From positions 1 through 64,000 of the forward strand of contig JAIOIE010000020.1 of assembly GCA_019912665.1 (NCBI GenBank): a stretch of 64,000 nt of DNA. Reading direction: 5' to 3'. Shown here in pieces: positions 27,603 to 36,500 of this stretch. A program made the translations under genes and the position numbers. Source of the DNA: Deltaproteobacteria bacterium (GTDB lineage: Bacteria > Desulfobacterota > GWC2-55-46). A model generated the notes under the pieces. It was not told where the DNA came from, searched no databases, and saw only the letters and a list, made by a program, of their open reading frames with translations. Each line of letters begins with the position of its first letter. The stretch's first letter is position 1.

Positions 27603-27618
27603 TGGTATGCATATTGCT
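27603..27618 (+). promoter_or_regulatory. Sigma-54-type (-24/-12) promoter
   Basis: TGGTATGCATATTGCT matches the RpoN consensus TGGYAYRN4TTGCW at every defined position, with GG and GC separated by 10 bp (27604-27605 and 27616-27617). Transcription would start near 27629, about 195 nt before the first usp gene. With upstream palindromes at enhancer distance, this suggests control by a bacterial enhancer-binding protein, none of which is encoded in the window. Confidence 0.65.
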
Positions 27619-27823
27619 AAATATGCTGATAGGTGGGCATTTATTGTATTGCGCTCTGGAATGAATCAGTCAGGCCGTTCACACCGGTCAGGGGCGGTCG
27701 ACAAATCTCGCGAATGCAGGGGGAAAACATGGATATCAGGCCGAATGACCGCTACCCGCCTCCGGGAGACCGGTTTTTAATTGCAGTTGGTCATAAGCCA
27801 ATAGCAGCCATACCGGAGGAGAT

Positions 27824-28234
27824 ATGAAGATACTGTTCTGTCACGACGGCTCTGAAAACGCTCAAAAGGCGCTGGATAAGACCCTGGACCTTTTCAAGCT
27901 CGCAAAACCGGAAGTAGTCCTCTTGATGGTCGTCGAGGGGGCCCGCGACGCCAGCATGGAAAACGAGGAGATATTCGAGAAGCAGCGCTCTGATGGGCAT
28001 GATTTCCTCATGAAGACCGCAAGGTACATAACCGGCAAGGGTTTCGACGTGGACGTCATCCTCGCGAACGGCGATGCCAGGAGGATGATAATCGAGACGT
28101 CCAGGAACAAGCAGCCAGACATCATGGTAGTATCAAAGCGCGGCGGCGGCATCCTTGACAACATGGTGCTCGGAAGCGTGAGCGCGTATGTCGTCCGCCA
28201 CGCCAAGTGCCCGGTCCTCGTACTTCATACATAG
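27824..28234 (+). CDS. Universal stress protein (UspA family), copy 1
   Basis: 136 residues, single Usp domain: KILFCHDGSENAQKALDK at the N-terminus and the nucleotide-binding GGGILDNMVLGSVSAYVVRHAKCPVLV (G-x9-G-S type motif) at the end. The ATP-binding type is likely. GGAGGAGAT precedes the ATG. It is 55 bp before a NarK-type transporter, and the same pair recurs at 30026-32048. A role in regulating or protecting the transporter is an inference. Confidence 0.93.
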   Translation: MKILFCHDGSENAQKALDKTLDLFKLAKPEVVLLMVVEGARDASMENEEIFEKQRSDGHDFLMKTARYITGKGFDVDVILANGDARRMIIETSRNKQPDIMVVSKRGGGILDNMVLGSVSAYVVRHAKCPVLVLHT

Positions 28235-28288
28235 GCTCCGTATAAACACCAAGCCGTAGCAGAAGAGAAAAGCAGGAGGTAGCGGATA

Positions 28289-29779
28289 ATGCAAGTATCA
28301 GATCTCTTCAAATACAAGAACCCTGAAATAAAGGCGCTGCATCTCACCTGGATAGCGTTCTTCATCTCGTTCTTCGTATGGTTCAACATGGCGCCGCTGG
28401 CCACCACCATGATGAAGAGCCTCGGTTGGCTCACTATGAAGGACGTGAAGATCCTGGCAATCTGCAACGTGGCCCTCACCATCCCGGCCCGCCTCATAAC
28501 CGGCATGGCGCTCGACAAGTTCGGGCCGAGGAGGGTCTTCTCGGTCCTCATGGTCATTATGGCCATACCGGCCCTGGTCTTCGCCTTCGGGAACTCCTTC
28601 GCGCAGCTCCTGGCCTCGAGGCTGGTCCTCAGCTCCATAGGCGCGAGCTTCGTCGTCGGCATCCACATGACGGCCCTCTGGTTCAAGCCCAAGGACATAG
28701 GCTTTGCCGAGGGCTTCTACGCGGGCTGGGGCAACTTCGGCTCCGCGGGCGCGGCCATGACCCTCCCGTACATCGCGCTTTATCTCTTCGGCGGCGCCGA
28801 GGGATGGAGGTACGCCCTTGCCGTGAGCGCCATCATAATGGCGGCCTACGGAGTCTTCTATTGGTTCGCCATCACCGACGGCCCGGCTGGCAGCATACAC
28901 AGGAAGCCCAGGAAGGTCGCGGCCCTCGAGGTAAGCACCTGGGGCGACATGGTAAAGCTCCTCATATCGACCGTCCCGATGGTCGGCATACTCGTGATAC
29001 TGGTCTGGAGGATACAGAATTCGGGTTACATGGGCGCGGGCTGGGCGTATGTCTGCTATCTGGTCATTGCCGCTATCGTCATATGGCAGCTTATACAGGT
29101 GCTTCTCGTAAACATCCCGATACTCAAGAAGGGCGTGCCCGAGGACGATAAATACCCCTTCAACAGCGTCCTGGCCCTCAACACCACCTACTTCGCGAAC
29201 TTCGGCGCGGAGCTCGCGGTCGTCTCGATGCTCCCGGCCTTCTTCGAGCAGACCTGGACATTGTCCGCGGCGCAGGCCGGACTCATCGCCTCTTCCTTCG
29301 CTTTCGTGAACCTCTTCGCAAGGCCGCTCGGCGGGCTCATATCAGACAGGTTTACGAGCAGGAAAGTGGTCATGATGGTCTACATGTTCGGCATAGCTTG
29401 CGGCTTCTTCTTCATGGGCCTCATGGGTTCGTCGTGGCCGCTCGTGCTCGCGGTCATAGTGACCATATGCTGCTCGGTCTTCGTGCAGGGGGCCGAGGGC
29501 GCGACCTTCGGCATAATACCCTCCATAAAGAGGCGCCTTACCGGTCAGATATCCGGCATGGCAGGGGCCTACGGCAACGTCGGCGCCGTCTTCTATCTCT
29601 TCGTCCTCACCTTCGTTTCCTCGAAGCAGTTCTTCTTCATAATATCAGCCGGCGCTTTCATAAGCTTCGTCTTCTGTCTCGTGTTCCTCAAGGAGCCCGA
29701 GGGCGGCTACTCTGAAGAGTACCACCTCTCCTCGGTCGACAAGGAGATAGAGAAGGAGATGGGCGGCCTCGGCCACTAA
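28289..29779 (+). CDS. NarK-family nitrate/nitrite transporter, copy 1
   Basis: 496 residues, about 12 membrane segments, major facilitator fold. Nitrate/nitrite porter features: FFVWFNMAPLATT in segment 1, DKFGPRRV loop, GIHMTALWF and the nitrate-signature-like GAYGNVGAVFYLFV near the C-terminal half. Conserved Arg residues expected to bind the anion are in the ARLITG and FARPLGG regions. It imports nitrate and/or exports nitrite for the nitrate reductase 3.8 kb downstream. It pairs with usp copy 1. Confidence 0.9.
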   Translation: MQVSDLFKYKNPEIKALHLTWIAFFISFFVWFNMAPLATTMMKSLGWLTMKDVKILAICNVALTIPARLITGMALDKFGPRRVFSVLMVIMAIPALVFAFGNSFAQLLASRLVLSSIGASFVVGIHMTALWFKPKDIGFAEGFYAGWGNFGSAGAAMTLPYIALYLFGGAEGWRYALAVSAIIMAAYGVFYWFAITDGPAGSIHRKPRKVAALEVSTWGDMVKLLISTVPMVGILVILVWRIQNSGYMGAGWAYVCYLVIAAIVIWQLIQVLLVNIPILKKGVPEDDKYPFNSVLALNTTYFANFGAELAVVSMLPAFFEQTWTLSAAQAGLIASSFAFVNLFARPLGGLISDRFTSRKVVMMVYMFGIACGFFFMGLMGSSWPLVLAVIVTICCSVFVQGAEGATFGIIPSIKRRLTGQISGMAGAYGNVGAVFYLFVLTFVSSKQFFFIISAGAFISFVFCLVFLKEPEGGYSEEYHLSSVDKEIEKEMGGLGH

Positions 29780-29797
29780 GGCTCTATTCCGGAACTG

Positions 29798-29828
29798 CGC
29801 GCGGGAGCTATCGGCTCCCGCGCGTTTT
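29798..29828 (+). terminator. Terminator after first narK-like gene
   Basis: CGCGCGGGAGC (29798-29808), loop TATCG, GCTCCCGCGCG (29814-29824), then TTTT. It separates the two usp-narK units, so the second unit probably needs its own promoter or read-through. Confidence 0.8.
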
Positions 29829-30025
29829 GCCGGGTTCCGCGGCGGGCAGTTTTCTCTGGAAGAGCGGAACGGGATTCGGCATAATCCGGCAGTGGCCCCG
29901 GGCATCGTTCCGGTCGGAACCTGCGGCTTGGCGGGCCGGCAAGAGTCCGCCTTTTAAAAGAGCCCCGGCGTCCTTCCACCCTGATGCTTTCGGTCAGCCG
30001 CAAATACGGACCAGGGAGGGATGAT

Positions 30026-30436
30026 ATGAAAATAATGTTCTGCCATGACGGCTCCGAGAGGTCCAAGGCCGCCCTTGAAAAGGCCCTCGGCCTCTTCAAG
30101 CACCTGAGCCCCGAGGTCTTCCTCATCACGGTCGTCGAGGAGCCGCTTGACGCGACGAGCCACGACGAGGAGAGCTTCGAGAAATGGCGGGCCACGCGCG
30201 AGGAGGACCTGCAGGAGGCGGCCAACCGGGTCGTCGAGCACGGGCTTGACGTTGACGCGATACTCGCGATAGGCGACCCGAGAAAGATGATCATCGAAGC
30301 CGCGGAGAACAAGAACCCCGACATCCTGGTCGTGGCGAGGCGGGGCGCCGGCCTTCTGGAAAGCATGGTCCTCGGGAGCGTGAGCTCGTTTCTCGTCCGC
30401 CACGCCGAGTGCCCGGTTCTCGTCATCCATTCATGA
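30026..30436 (+). CDS. Universal stress protein (UspA family), copy 2
   Basis: 136 residues from ATG 30026 (AGGGAGGG just upstream); an earlier in-frame start at 29984 is rejected because the copy 1 homologue begins MKI. The sequence aligns with copy 1 from end to end without gaps (KIMFCHDGSERSKAALEKAL, MVLGSVSSFLVRHAECPVLV). It is clearly a paralogue from duplication of the usp-narK pair. Confidence 0.93.
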   Translation: MKIMFCHDGSERSKAALEKALGLFKHLSPEVFLITVVEEPLDATSHDEESFEKWRATREEDLQEAANRVVEHGLDVDAILAIGDPRKMIIEAAENKNPDILVVARRGAGLLESMVLGSVSSFLVRHAECPVLVIHS

Positions 30437-30512
30437 GGCGCTGATAAACGGGCCTCGATTAACTAAGAGCCGCTGGGACAGCCTTTGAGGGCGGCCATGA
30501 TTATGAATTCGT

Positions 30513-32048
30513 ATGGGCGCTAACCTTTACAGCCAGTTCGGCTTCAGGGACCTTTTCGATCTCAAGCGGGCCGACACCGTCATACTCCACAAGACCTGGT
30601 TCGCCTTCTTCCTTACCTTTTTCGTCTGGTTCAATATGGCCCCGCTCGCTACCACCATTGCGAAAACCTCGGGCCTTACGATGGAGGAGCTTAAGCTCCT
30701 TGCCGTCTGCAACGTGGCCCTTGCGGCCCCGGGCCGCTTCATCATGGCGGGCCTTACCGACAGGTTCGGCCCCCGGAAGACCCTTACGCTCATCATGGTC
30801 GCCATGTCCGTACCCTGCCTCTCATTCGCCTTCGCCGGCTCATACGGCCAGATGCTCGTCTCAAGGCTCCTCCTGGGCATGGTGGGCACGGGGCTCATGG
30901 CCGGCATACACATGACCTCGCTCTGGTTCAGGCCCAGGGACATAGGGTTCGTGCAGGGCGTGGAGGCCGGCCTCGGGAACTGGGGCTCATCCATCGCGGC
31001 AATGCTAATGCCGGTTCTGGCCCTTAACGTATTCGGCTCATGGAGGCTCGCCGTGGCCGTGAGCGGGGCCTTGATGCTCATCTATGGGATCTATTTCTGG
31101 TTCACCGTATCGGACGGTCCAGACAGCGCGTTCCGCCGGAGCCCCGGCAAGGGCGCGGCCATTGAGGTCTCCTCCTGGGGCGACCTAATAGTGGCGCTCC
31201 TATGGACCGCGCCCATAACAGGCGTCCTCGCTCTCCTGGTCTGGAGGGCGGAAGGCATGGGCTACATAGGCGGGGAGATTGCCGCTATCGCGTACGCCCT
31301 CATAGCCGCCGCGGTCCTTTACCAGATGGTCCGCATCGTCAGCTTGAACCTCCCCATGCTGAGGAAGGGAGTCCCCGAGAGGGACCGGTACAGGTTCACC
31401 GACGTTGGCGCCCTGTGCCTCTCTTATGTCGCCACCTTCGGCGCGGAGGTCGCGGTGATATCCATGCTCCCGGCCTTCCTCCAGTACGGGTTCAGCCTCA
31501 CGCCGCAGCTTGCGGGCCTACTGGGCGCGGCCTTCGCGTTCCTCAATATCTTCTCGCGGGCGCTCGGGGGATATATCACGGGCAGGATGCCGGCGAAAAG
31601 GGGCACCATGCTCGTGTACCTGGCCGGGGTGGCCGTAAGCTTCAGCCTCATGGGGCTCATAACCCCGGAATGGCCGGTAATTTCCGTGCTCGTATTAATG
31701 CTGATATGCGCGCTCTTCGTTACCGGAGGGTGCGGCATAACATACGCCATAGTGCCGCTCATAAAAAGGCGCATGACGGGCAGGATATCAGGCTATGTCG
31801 GGGCATACGGGAACGCAGGCGCCGTAGTTTTCCTGGTCGCCTACACATTCGTGGATGAAAGCCAGTTCTTTTATTTGATAGGCGCGGCTGCCCTTTCAGC
31901 ATTCCTTTTCTGCCTCTTTTTCATGAAAGAGCCTGCAGGGGCCTTCTCGAAAGAATACCAGCTTTACTGTGTCGGTAAGCGCTCTGCGGAAGGGGGGCCC
32001 GGCCGGGCTTCCGGGGTGAAGTCGCCTTTTGCGGACCGGGGCGCCTGA
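30513..32048 (+). CDS. NarK-family nitrate/nitrite transporter, copy 2
   Basis: 511 residues, about 12 membrane segments, closely related to copy 1 throughout (FFVWFNMAPLATTIAK, GIHMTSLWFRPRDIGF, EVSSWGDL, GAYGNAGAV). It has a 15-residue longer N-terminus and a charged, Gly-rich C-terminal tail. Function as for copy 1; the duplicates may differ in substrate direction (nitrate uptake versus nitrite export). It follows usp copy 2 by 76 bp. No terminator was seen directly after it. Confidence 0.9.
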   Translation: MGANLYSQFGFRDLFDLKRADTVILHKTWFAFFLTFFVWFNMAPLATTIAKTSGLTMEELKLLAVCNVALAAPGRFIMAGLTDRFGPRKTLTLIMVAMSVPCLSFAFAGSYGQMLVSRLLLGMVGTGLMAGIHMTSLWFRPRDIGFVQGVEAGLGNWGSSIAAMLMPVLALNVFGSWRLAVAVSGALMLIYGIYFWFTVSDGPDSAFRRSPGKGAAIEVSSWGDLIVALLWTAPITGVLALLVWRAEGMGYIGGEIAAIAYALIAAAVLYQMVRIVSLNLPMLRKGVPERDRYRFTDVGALCLSYVATFGAEVAVISMLPAFLQYGFSLTPQLAGLLGAAFAFLNIFSRALGGYITGRMPAKRGTMLVYLAGVAVSFSLMGLITPEWPVISVLVLMLICALFVTGGCGITYAIVPLIKRRMTGRISGYVGAYGNAGAVVFLVAYTFVDESQFFYLIGAAALSAFLFCLFFMKEPAGAFSKEYQLYCVGKRSAEGGPGRASGVKSPFADRGA

Positions 32049-32086
32049 GGCGTGGAAAAACCAGTCCATTGCAGACGTTTTCTGGA

Positions 32087-32115
32087 TGGACATTGCGGAA
32101 ATAATGTACTATAAT
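32087..32115 (+). promoter_or_regulatory. Near-consensus sigma-70 promoter
   Basis: TGGACA (32087-32092), 17 bp spacer, TATAAT (32110-32115). The start would fall near 32122. It points at a weakly supported ORF at 32289-32750 with a leader of about 165 nt, and onward to the nar operon. Confidence 0.7.
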
Positions 32116-32288
32116 CCGACGCATACGAATAAATTCAAAAAGAGCGAAAAAAGGCTGGACAGGTGTGGCGCATTCTGGTATTTTACGCCTACTCAGCTTC
32201 ATACAAACACGAAGGTTCTGATGTCCAAGGGCTCGAAGGTCTTTTGCATAGTCCGCGTGCGTCCTGACAGGGGGGACTCTGAACGGTT

Positions 32289-32750
32289 TTGGAGGACTCA
32301 GGGTTGAGTCACAGGATCAGAAAAGAGCTTAAACGCCTCTGCCAGTGTCTCTTCTACGCGGCCGCCGTGAGGGTGCGCCCCGCGGCGACGATGAATTTCG
32401 ATTCAGGCAAAATGGCCGTCGGCATATCATCCGAGCTCCCCGCCGAAAGCCGCGCGGCCAGGCCGCAGGAGAAGAAGGGCGGGCGCGCGCTTGAAATCGT
32501 GGGCATTATCATCGGCTCGCTCCCCATATATCCGGAAGGCTCCAATACGGTAAGCGCTATCGAAGCGTTCGTCTCCAAGCTCAGGGAAGAGGCCGTCGAT
32601 TTCTGCCAGAGGGAAAATGCCGCCGAGAGGCCGGCCATACCCTGTTTGAGCAGGAACGCGAAGGCGTCAAGGAGCGCCGGCCTCGAAGACCTGAAGGTCA
32701 TGCTCAATCTCGCCAGAGGCAACCTCGAAGAAGCAATCCCCGCCTCTTAA
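32289..32750 (+). CDS. Hypothetical protein, uncertain ORF
   Basis: Up to 153 residues from TTG 32289 (another TTG lies at 32304). No domain is recognised. It has basic N-terminal residues with two Cys (RLCQCLFYAAAVRVRP), a hydrophobic patch ALEIVGIIIGSLPIY, and a helical, charged C-terminus. Support comes from a strong promoter upstream and an uninterrupted frame; against it are the weak ribosome binding site and unfamiliar sequence. It may be a small gene or part of the leader of the nar operon. Confidence 0.4.
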   Translation: MEDSGLSHRIRKELKRLCQCLFYAAAVRVRPAATMNFDSGKMAVGISSELPAESRAARPQEKKGGRALEIVGIIIGSLPIYPEGSNTVSAIEAFVSKLREEAVDFCQRENAAERPAIPCLSRNAKASRSAGLEDLKVMLNLARGNLEEAIPAS

Positions 32751-32942
32751 TTTATTCAATCCATGCCGATCCGGAAAGGCCCTGCCTCCGTAACAGGGTC
32801 CGCTCCCGGGCCGCGAGGCCCCGGCTGCGGAACAGGACGGAGGAATCCGGAACGGGTACATGGTGGACATACAGGAACAAGACTGTTTTTTCAAAGGCTG
32901 CAGAAAAAAACAGAGCAAGCAGAAGCAAAGGAGGTGTAGGGT

Positions 32943-33545
32943 ATGGATTTGAGGAGTTGTAAAAAAATCATGTTAAAAGGACTGCAGCTCGGGTTCGCGC
33001 TGAGTCTCGTAGCCGGTGTCGTACCGATGAAGGCGGCCGCTTTCGAGGGCGCCGTTGCGGGCGATGCCGCCGCAGTCGAGAACGCAGAGCCGGGAGATCC
33101 TTCCCTCGGTAAGATGTACTTTACCGGCGAGAAGCAGTTCGCTAGCGGCGCCCCGCCGTGCATATCCTGCCACAACGCCGGAGTGGGCTCTCTCGGCGGA
33201 GGCGTCCTTGGTCCGGACCTGACCAACGTGTACGCCGACGAATCGAAGAACCCCCTTCTGAACGCGGCATGGATAAACGCCGGGTCCCCGGTAATGGCGC
33301 CGGTCTTCAGCAAGAGGAACGTCACTGACGAAGAGGTCTCGCACCTGAGGGCGTTCTTCGCAGAGCAGGCCAATGTCGAGGCAAAACCGGCCCCGACCGG
33401 AATCTTCACCATCGTAGGCATAGGCGGTTTCGTAGGAATACTGATTATCTTCAATATAATCTGGAGCGGCAGGTACAGGAACAGGAATAGAGGCACCGCC
33501 CACGATGCCCTGTGGAGAAACTACGGCGGAAAAGGAGGGAGGTAA
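32943..33545 (+). CDS. Membrane-anchored monohaem cytochrome c of the nar operon (NarC-like)
   Basis: 200 residues from an ATG preceded by AAGGAGG. Signal sequence at residues about 10-33, one haem site CISCH at 73-77, a likely Met ligand in GSPVMAPVF, and a C-terminal membrane segment (GIFTIVGIGGFVGILIIFNIIW) followed by a basic tail. It is 4 bp before narG. Thermus and several other phyla put a cytochrome c gene (narC) first in the nar operon, where it donates or accepts electrons with NarGHI. That role is inferred here. Confidence 0.85.
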   Translation: MDLRSCKKIMLKGLQLGFALSLVAGVVPMKAAAFEGAVAGDAAAVENAEPGDPSLGKMYFTGEKQFASGAPPCISCHNAGVGSLGGGVLGPDLTNVYADESKNPLLNAAWINAGSPVMAPVFSKRNVTDEEVSHLRAFFAEQANVEAKPAPTGIFTIVGIGGFVGILIIFNIIWSGRYRNRNRGTAHDALWRNYGGKGGR

Positions 33546-33549
33546 TTAG

Positions 33550-36500
33550 ATGGCTACCTGGATTCAAGATGAGATAAACCCCGGTAAAAGGGGTTGGGAA
33601 GAATATTACAGGAACCGTTGGCAGTATGACAAGACCGTGAGGTCCACCCACGGCAACAACTGCACCGGCGGCTGCTCCTGGATGGTCTACGTGAAGGACG
33701 GCATCATCACTTGGGAGCTGCAGGCCGTAGACTACCCGAAGCTCGAACAGTCCATACCCCCGTACGAGCCCAGGGGCTGCCAGAGGGGCATTTCCGCCTC
33801 CTGGTACGTTTACAGCCCGGTCAGGATCAAGTACCCCTACTGCCGCGGCGTGCTCCTCGACGCCTGGAAGGAAGCCAGGGCGAAACACTCCGACCCGGTC
33901 GACGCATGGAGGTCCATAGTCGAGAACGCCGAGCTCCACAAGAAGATCAAGTGGTCCAGGGGCAAGGGCGGCTTCCGCAGGTTCGACTGGGACACCGCCG
34001 CCGAGATAATCGCCTCGGCCCATATCTACACCATAAAGAAGTACGGCCCGGACAGGATAATCGCCTTCTCCCCCATCCCGGCCATGTCGCAGATAAGCTA
34101 CGCTGCCGGCGCCCGCTACAACCAGCTCATAGGCGGCGTGCACCTTAGCTTCTATGACTACTACACCGACCTCCCGAACGCCGAGCCCGAGGTATGGGGC
34201 GAGCAGACCGACTCCTGCGAGAGCGCGGACTGGTACAACACCGGCTACTGCGTCATAACGGGCGCCAACCCGAACATGACCAGGACGGCGGACTGCCATT
34301 TCGTCTCCGAGCTCCGTCACGGCGGCGCCAAGCTCGTCGTGTGCGCGCCCGACTACTCTCAGGTCACGAAGTACGCCGACAACTGGGTGCCCCTTAAGCC
34401 CGGCTCGGACTCCAACTTCTGGATGGGCATAAAGCACGTCATCCTTAAGGAGTTCTTCGTAGACAGGAAGGTGCCGTACTTCGAGTCCTATGTAAGGCAG
34501 TTCACCGACCTCCCGATGCTCGTCAAGCTCCAGAAGGGCAAGGACGGCTGGGAGCAGGGCAGGTTCCTCCGGGCGTGCGAACTTTCCGAGTACGATGGCG
34601 AGGACAACCCCGAGTGGAAGTTCGCCATGTGGGACGAGATCACCAACAAGGCCGTGATAGTCAACGGCTCCATGGGCTACAGGTGGCCCAAGGACCATCA
34701 CAGCCACGGCAAGTGGAACCTCCTCCTCAGGGAAGCGAAGACCCAGAAGAACATAACCCCCTCGCTCACGCTCCTCGACCACAAAGAGGACGCGATAGAG
34801 GTCAACTTCTACGAGGTCGACAAGCCCGAGAAGTACAAGAGGCAGGTGCCCGTAAGGTACGTGCAGACCAAGGAAGGCAAGGTCGCCGTCACGACGGTAT
34901 TCGACTTGAAGATCGCCCAGTGCGGCGTCGCGAGGAAGGGCCTTTCCGGCGACTACTGCAGGAACTACGACGACGAGAGGGGCTTCTCGCCGGCTTGGCA
35001 GGAGAGGTACACCGGCATAGGCCGCGACACCATCATCCAGATAGCCAGGGAGTTCGCCTCCAACGCGGAAGTGACCAAGGGCCGCTCGATGATCATAACC
35101 GGGTCGAGCTACAACCACTGGTACCACTCGAACCTCCTCTACAGGACCGCGATGGACGCGCTCATGCTCTGCGGCTGCGTCGGAAGGAACGGCGGAGGCC
35201 TCCAGCACTACGTCGGCCAGGAGAAGCTCGCCCCGTTCGATTCCTGGGGCCAGATAGCCCACTCGCTCGACTGGTACAGGCCGCCGAGGCTCATGAACAA
35301 CCCGAGCTTCTGGTACATCAACACCAACATGTTCAAGTTCGACGGCGCCATAGCGGACTACCACAACGTCCCGGACAAGAACGCGCTCGAGTTCGAGCAC
35401 ACGGTCGACTACAACGTCAGGGCCGTAAGGCTCGGATGGATGCCCTGCTTCCCGCAGTTCAACAAGAGCTCAATAGCCGTCTGCGAGGAGGCCCAGAGGG
35501 CCGGCGCGAAGTCCGACGCCGAGATAATCGACTACGTGGTGAAGCAGCTTAAGAGCGGCTCCCTCGAGTTCGCGATGCAGGACCCGGACGCGCCGGAGAA
35601 CTGGCCGAGGGTGTGGTTCATATGGAGGGCTAACGCGCTCGGCTCTTCCGCCAGGGGACAGGAGTTCTTCTTCAAGTACGTCCTCGGCACCCACAACAAC
35701 CTCATCGCCGAAGAGGTCGCCAAGCCCCACGTGAAGGAGATGAAGTACAGGGAGTCCCCGCTCGGGAAGCTCGATCTCCTCGTGGACCTCAACATGCGTA
35801 TGAACACCACGCCGACGTACTGCGACATCGTGCTGCCGACGGCCCACTGGTACGAGAAGGAGGACATCAACACCACGGAGCTTCACTCCTTCGTCCACCC
35901 GATGGGCGCGGCCGTGCAGCCGAACTGGGAGGCCAAGAGCGACTGGGAAGCCTTCAAGTTCATGTCGAAGAAGTTCTCCGAGATAGCGAAGAAGCACTTC
36001 CAGAAGCCGGTCAAGGACATCATCATGTCCCCGCTCATGCACGACACGCCGGGCGAGATAGCGCAGCCAGCCCTCGGCGGCGTCAAGGACTGGAAGAAGG
36101 GCGAGTGCGAGATAATCCCTGGCAAGACGACCCAGAGCTTCACGGTCGTCGAGAGGGACTACGCCAACGTGGACAAGATGTACACGGCCGTAGGACCGCT
36201 CCAGAAGGGCAAGTACGGCTTCCACGGCGTAATGCTCGAGGGCAAGGAGCTCTACGAGGATTACCTGAACCAGGAGCACGTCGAGAAGAAGGACGTGAAC
36301 GGCCAGAAGCTCATCTCCCTCGAGACTGCCAAGGACGCCGCGAACTTCGTCCTCGCCTTCTCCGGCACTACCAACGGAGAGGTCAGCTTCAGGCAGTGGT
36401 GGGAAGAGGAGCACCACACCGGCCTCACGAAGGACGACTACCTCGAGGCGAGGAAACAGGCCAGGGCGGTCCATCCGGGAATCAAGTACCTCATCCCCGA

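Larger units (their letters stand above)
27261..27823. other. 563 bp non-coding regulatory gap before usp-narK
   Basis: No coding sequence is convincing here. The stretch is more AT-rich than its surroundings and carries two TGTTAC-N6-GTAACA palindromes plus a half-site, and a sigma-54-type promoter (listed separately). Small frames around 27577-27827 lack ribosome binding sites and do not resemble neighbouring genes. It appears to be the control region for the nitrate transporter module. Confidence 0.7.

Noticed and set aside
28378..29151. Plus-strand 257-residue ORF overlapping the first narK-like gene
   Set aside because: It is an out-of-frame His/Arg/Gly-rich shadow of the transporter gene with no own ribosome binding site.
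33451..35400. A 649-residue minus-strand ORF opposite narG (and a 529-residue one at 35470-37059)
   Set aside because: Both are strictly antisense to narG, consist of Val/Leu/Arg/Gly/Asp-rich sequence with no domain, and arise from the GC-rich codon use of narG.
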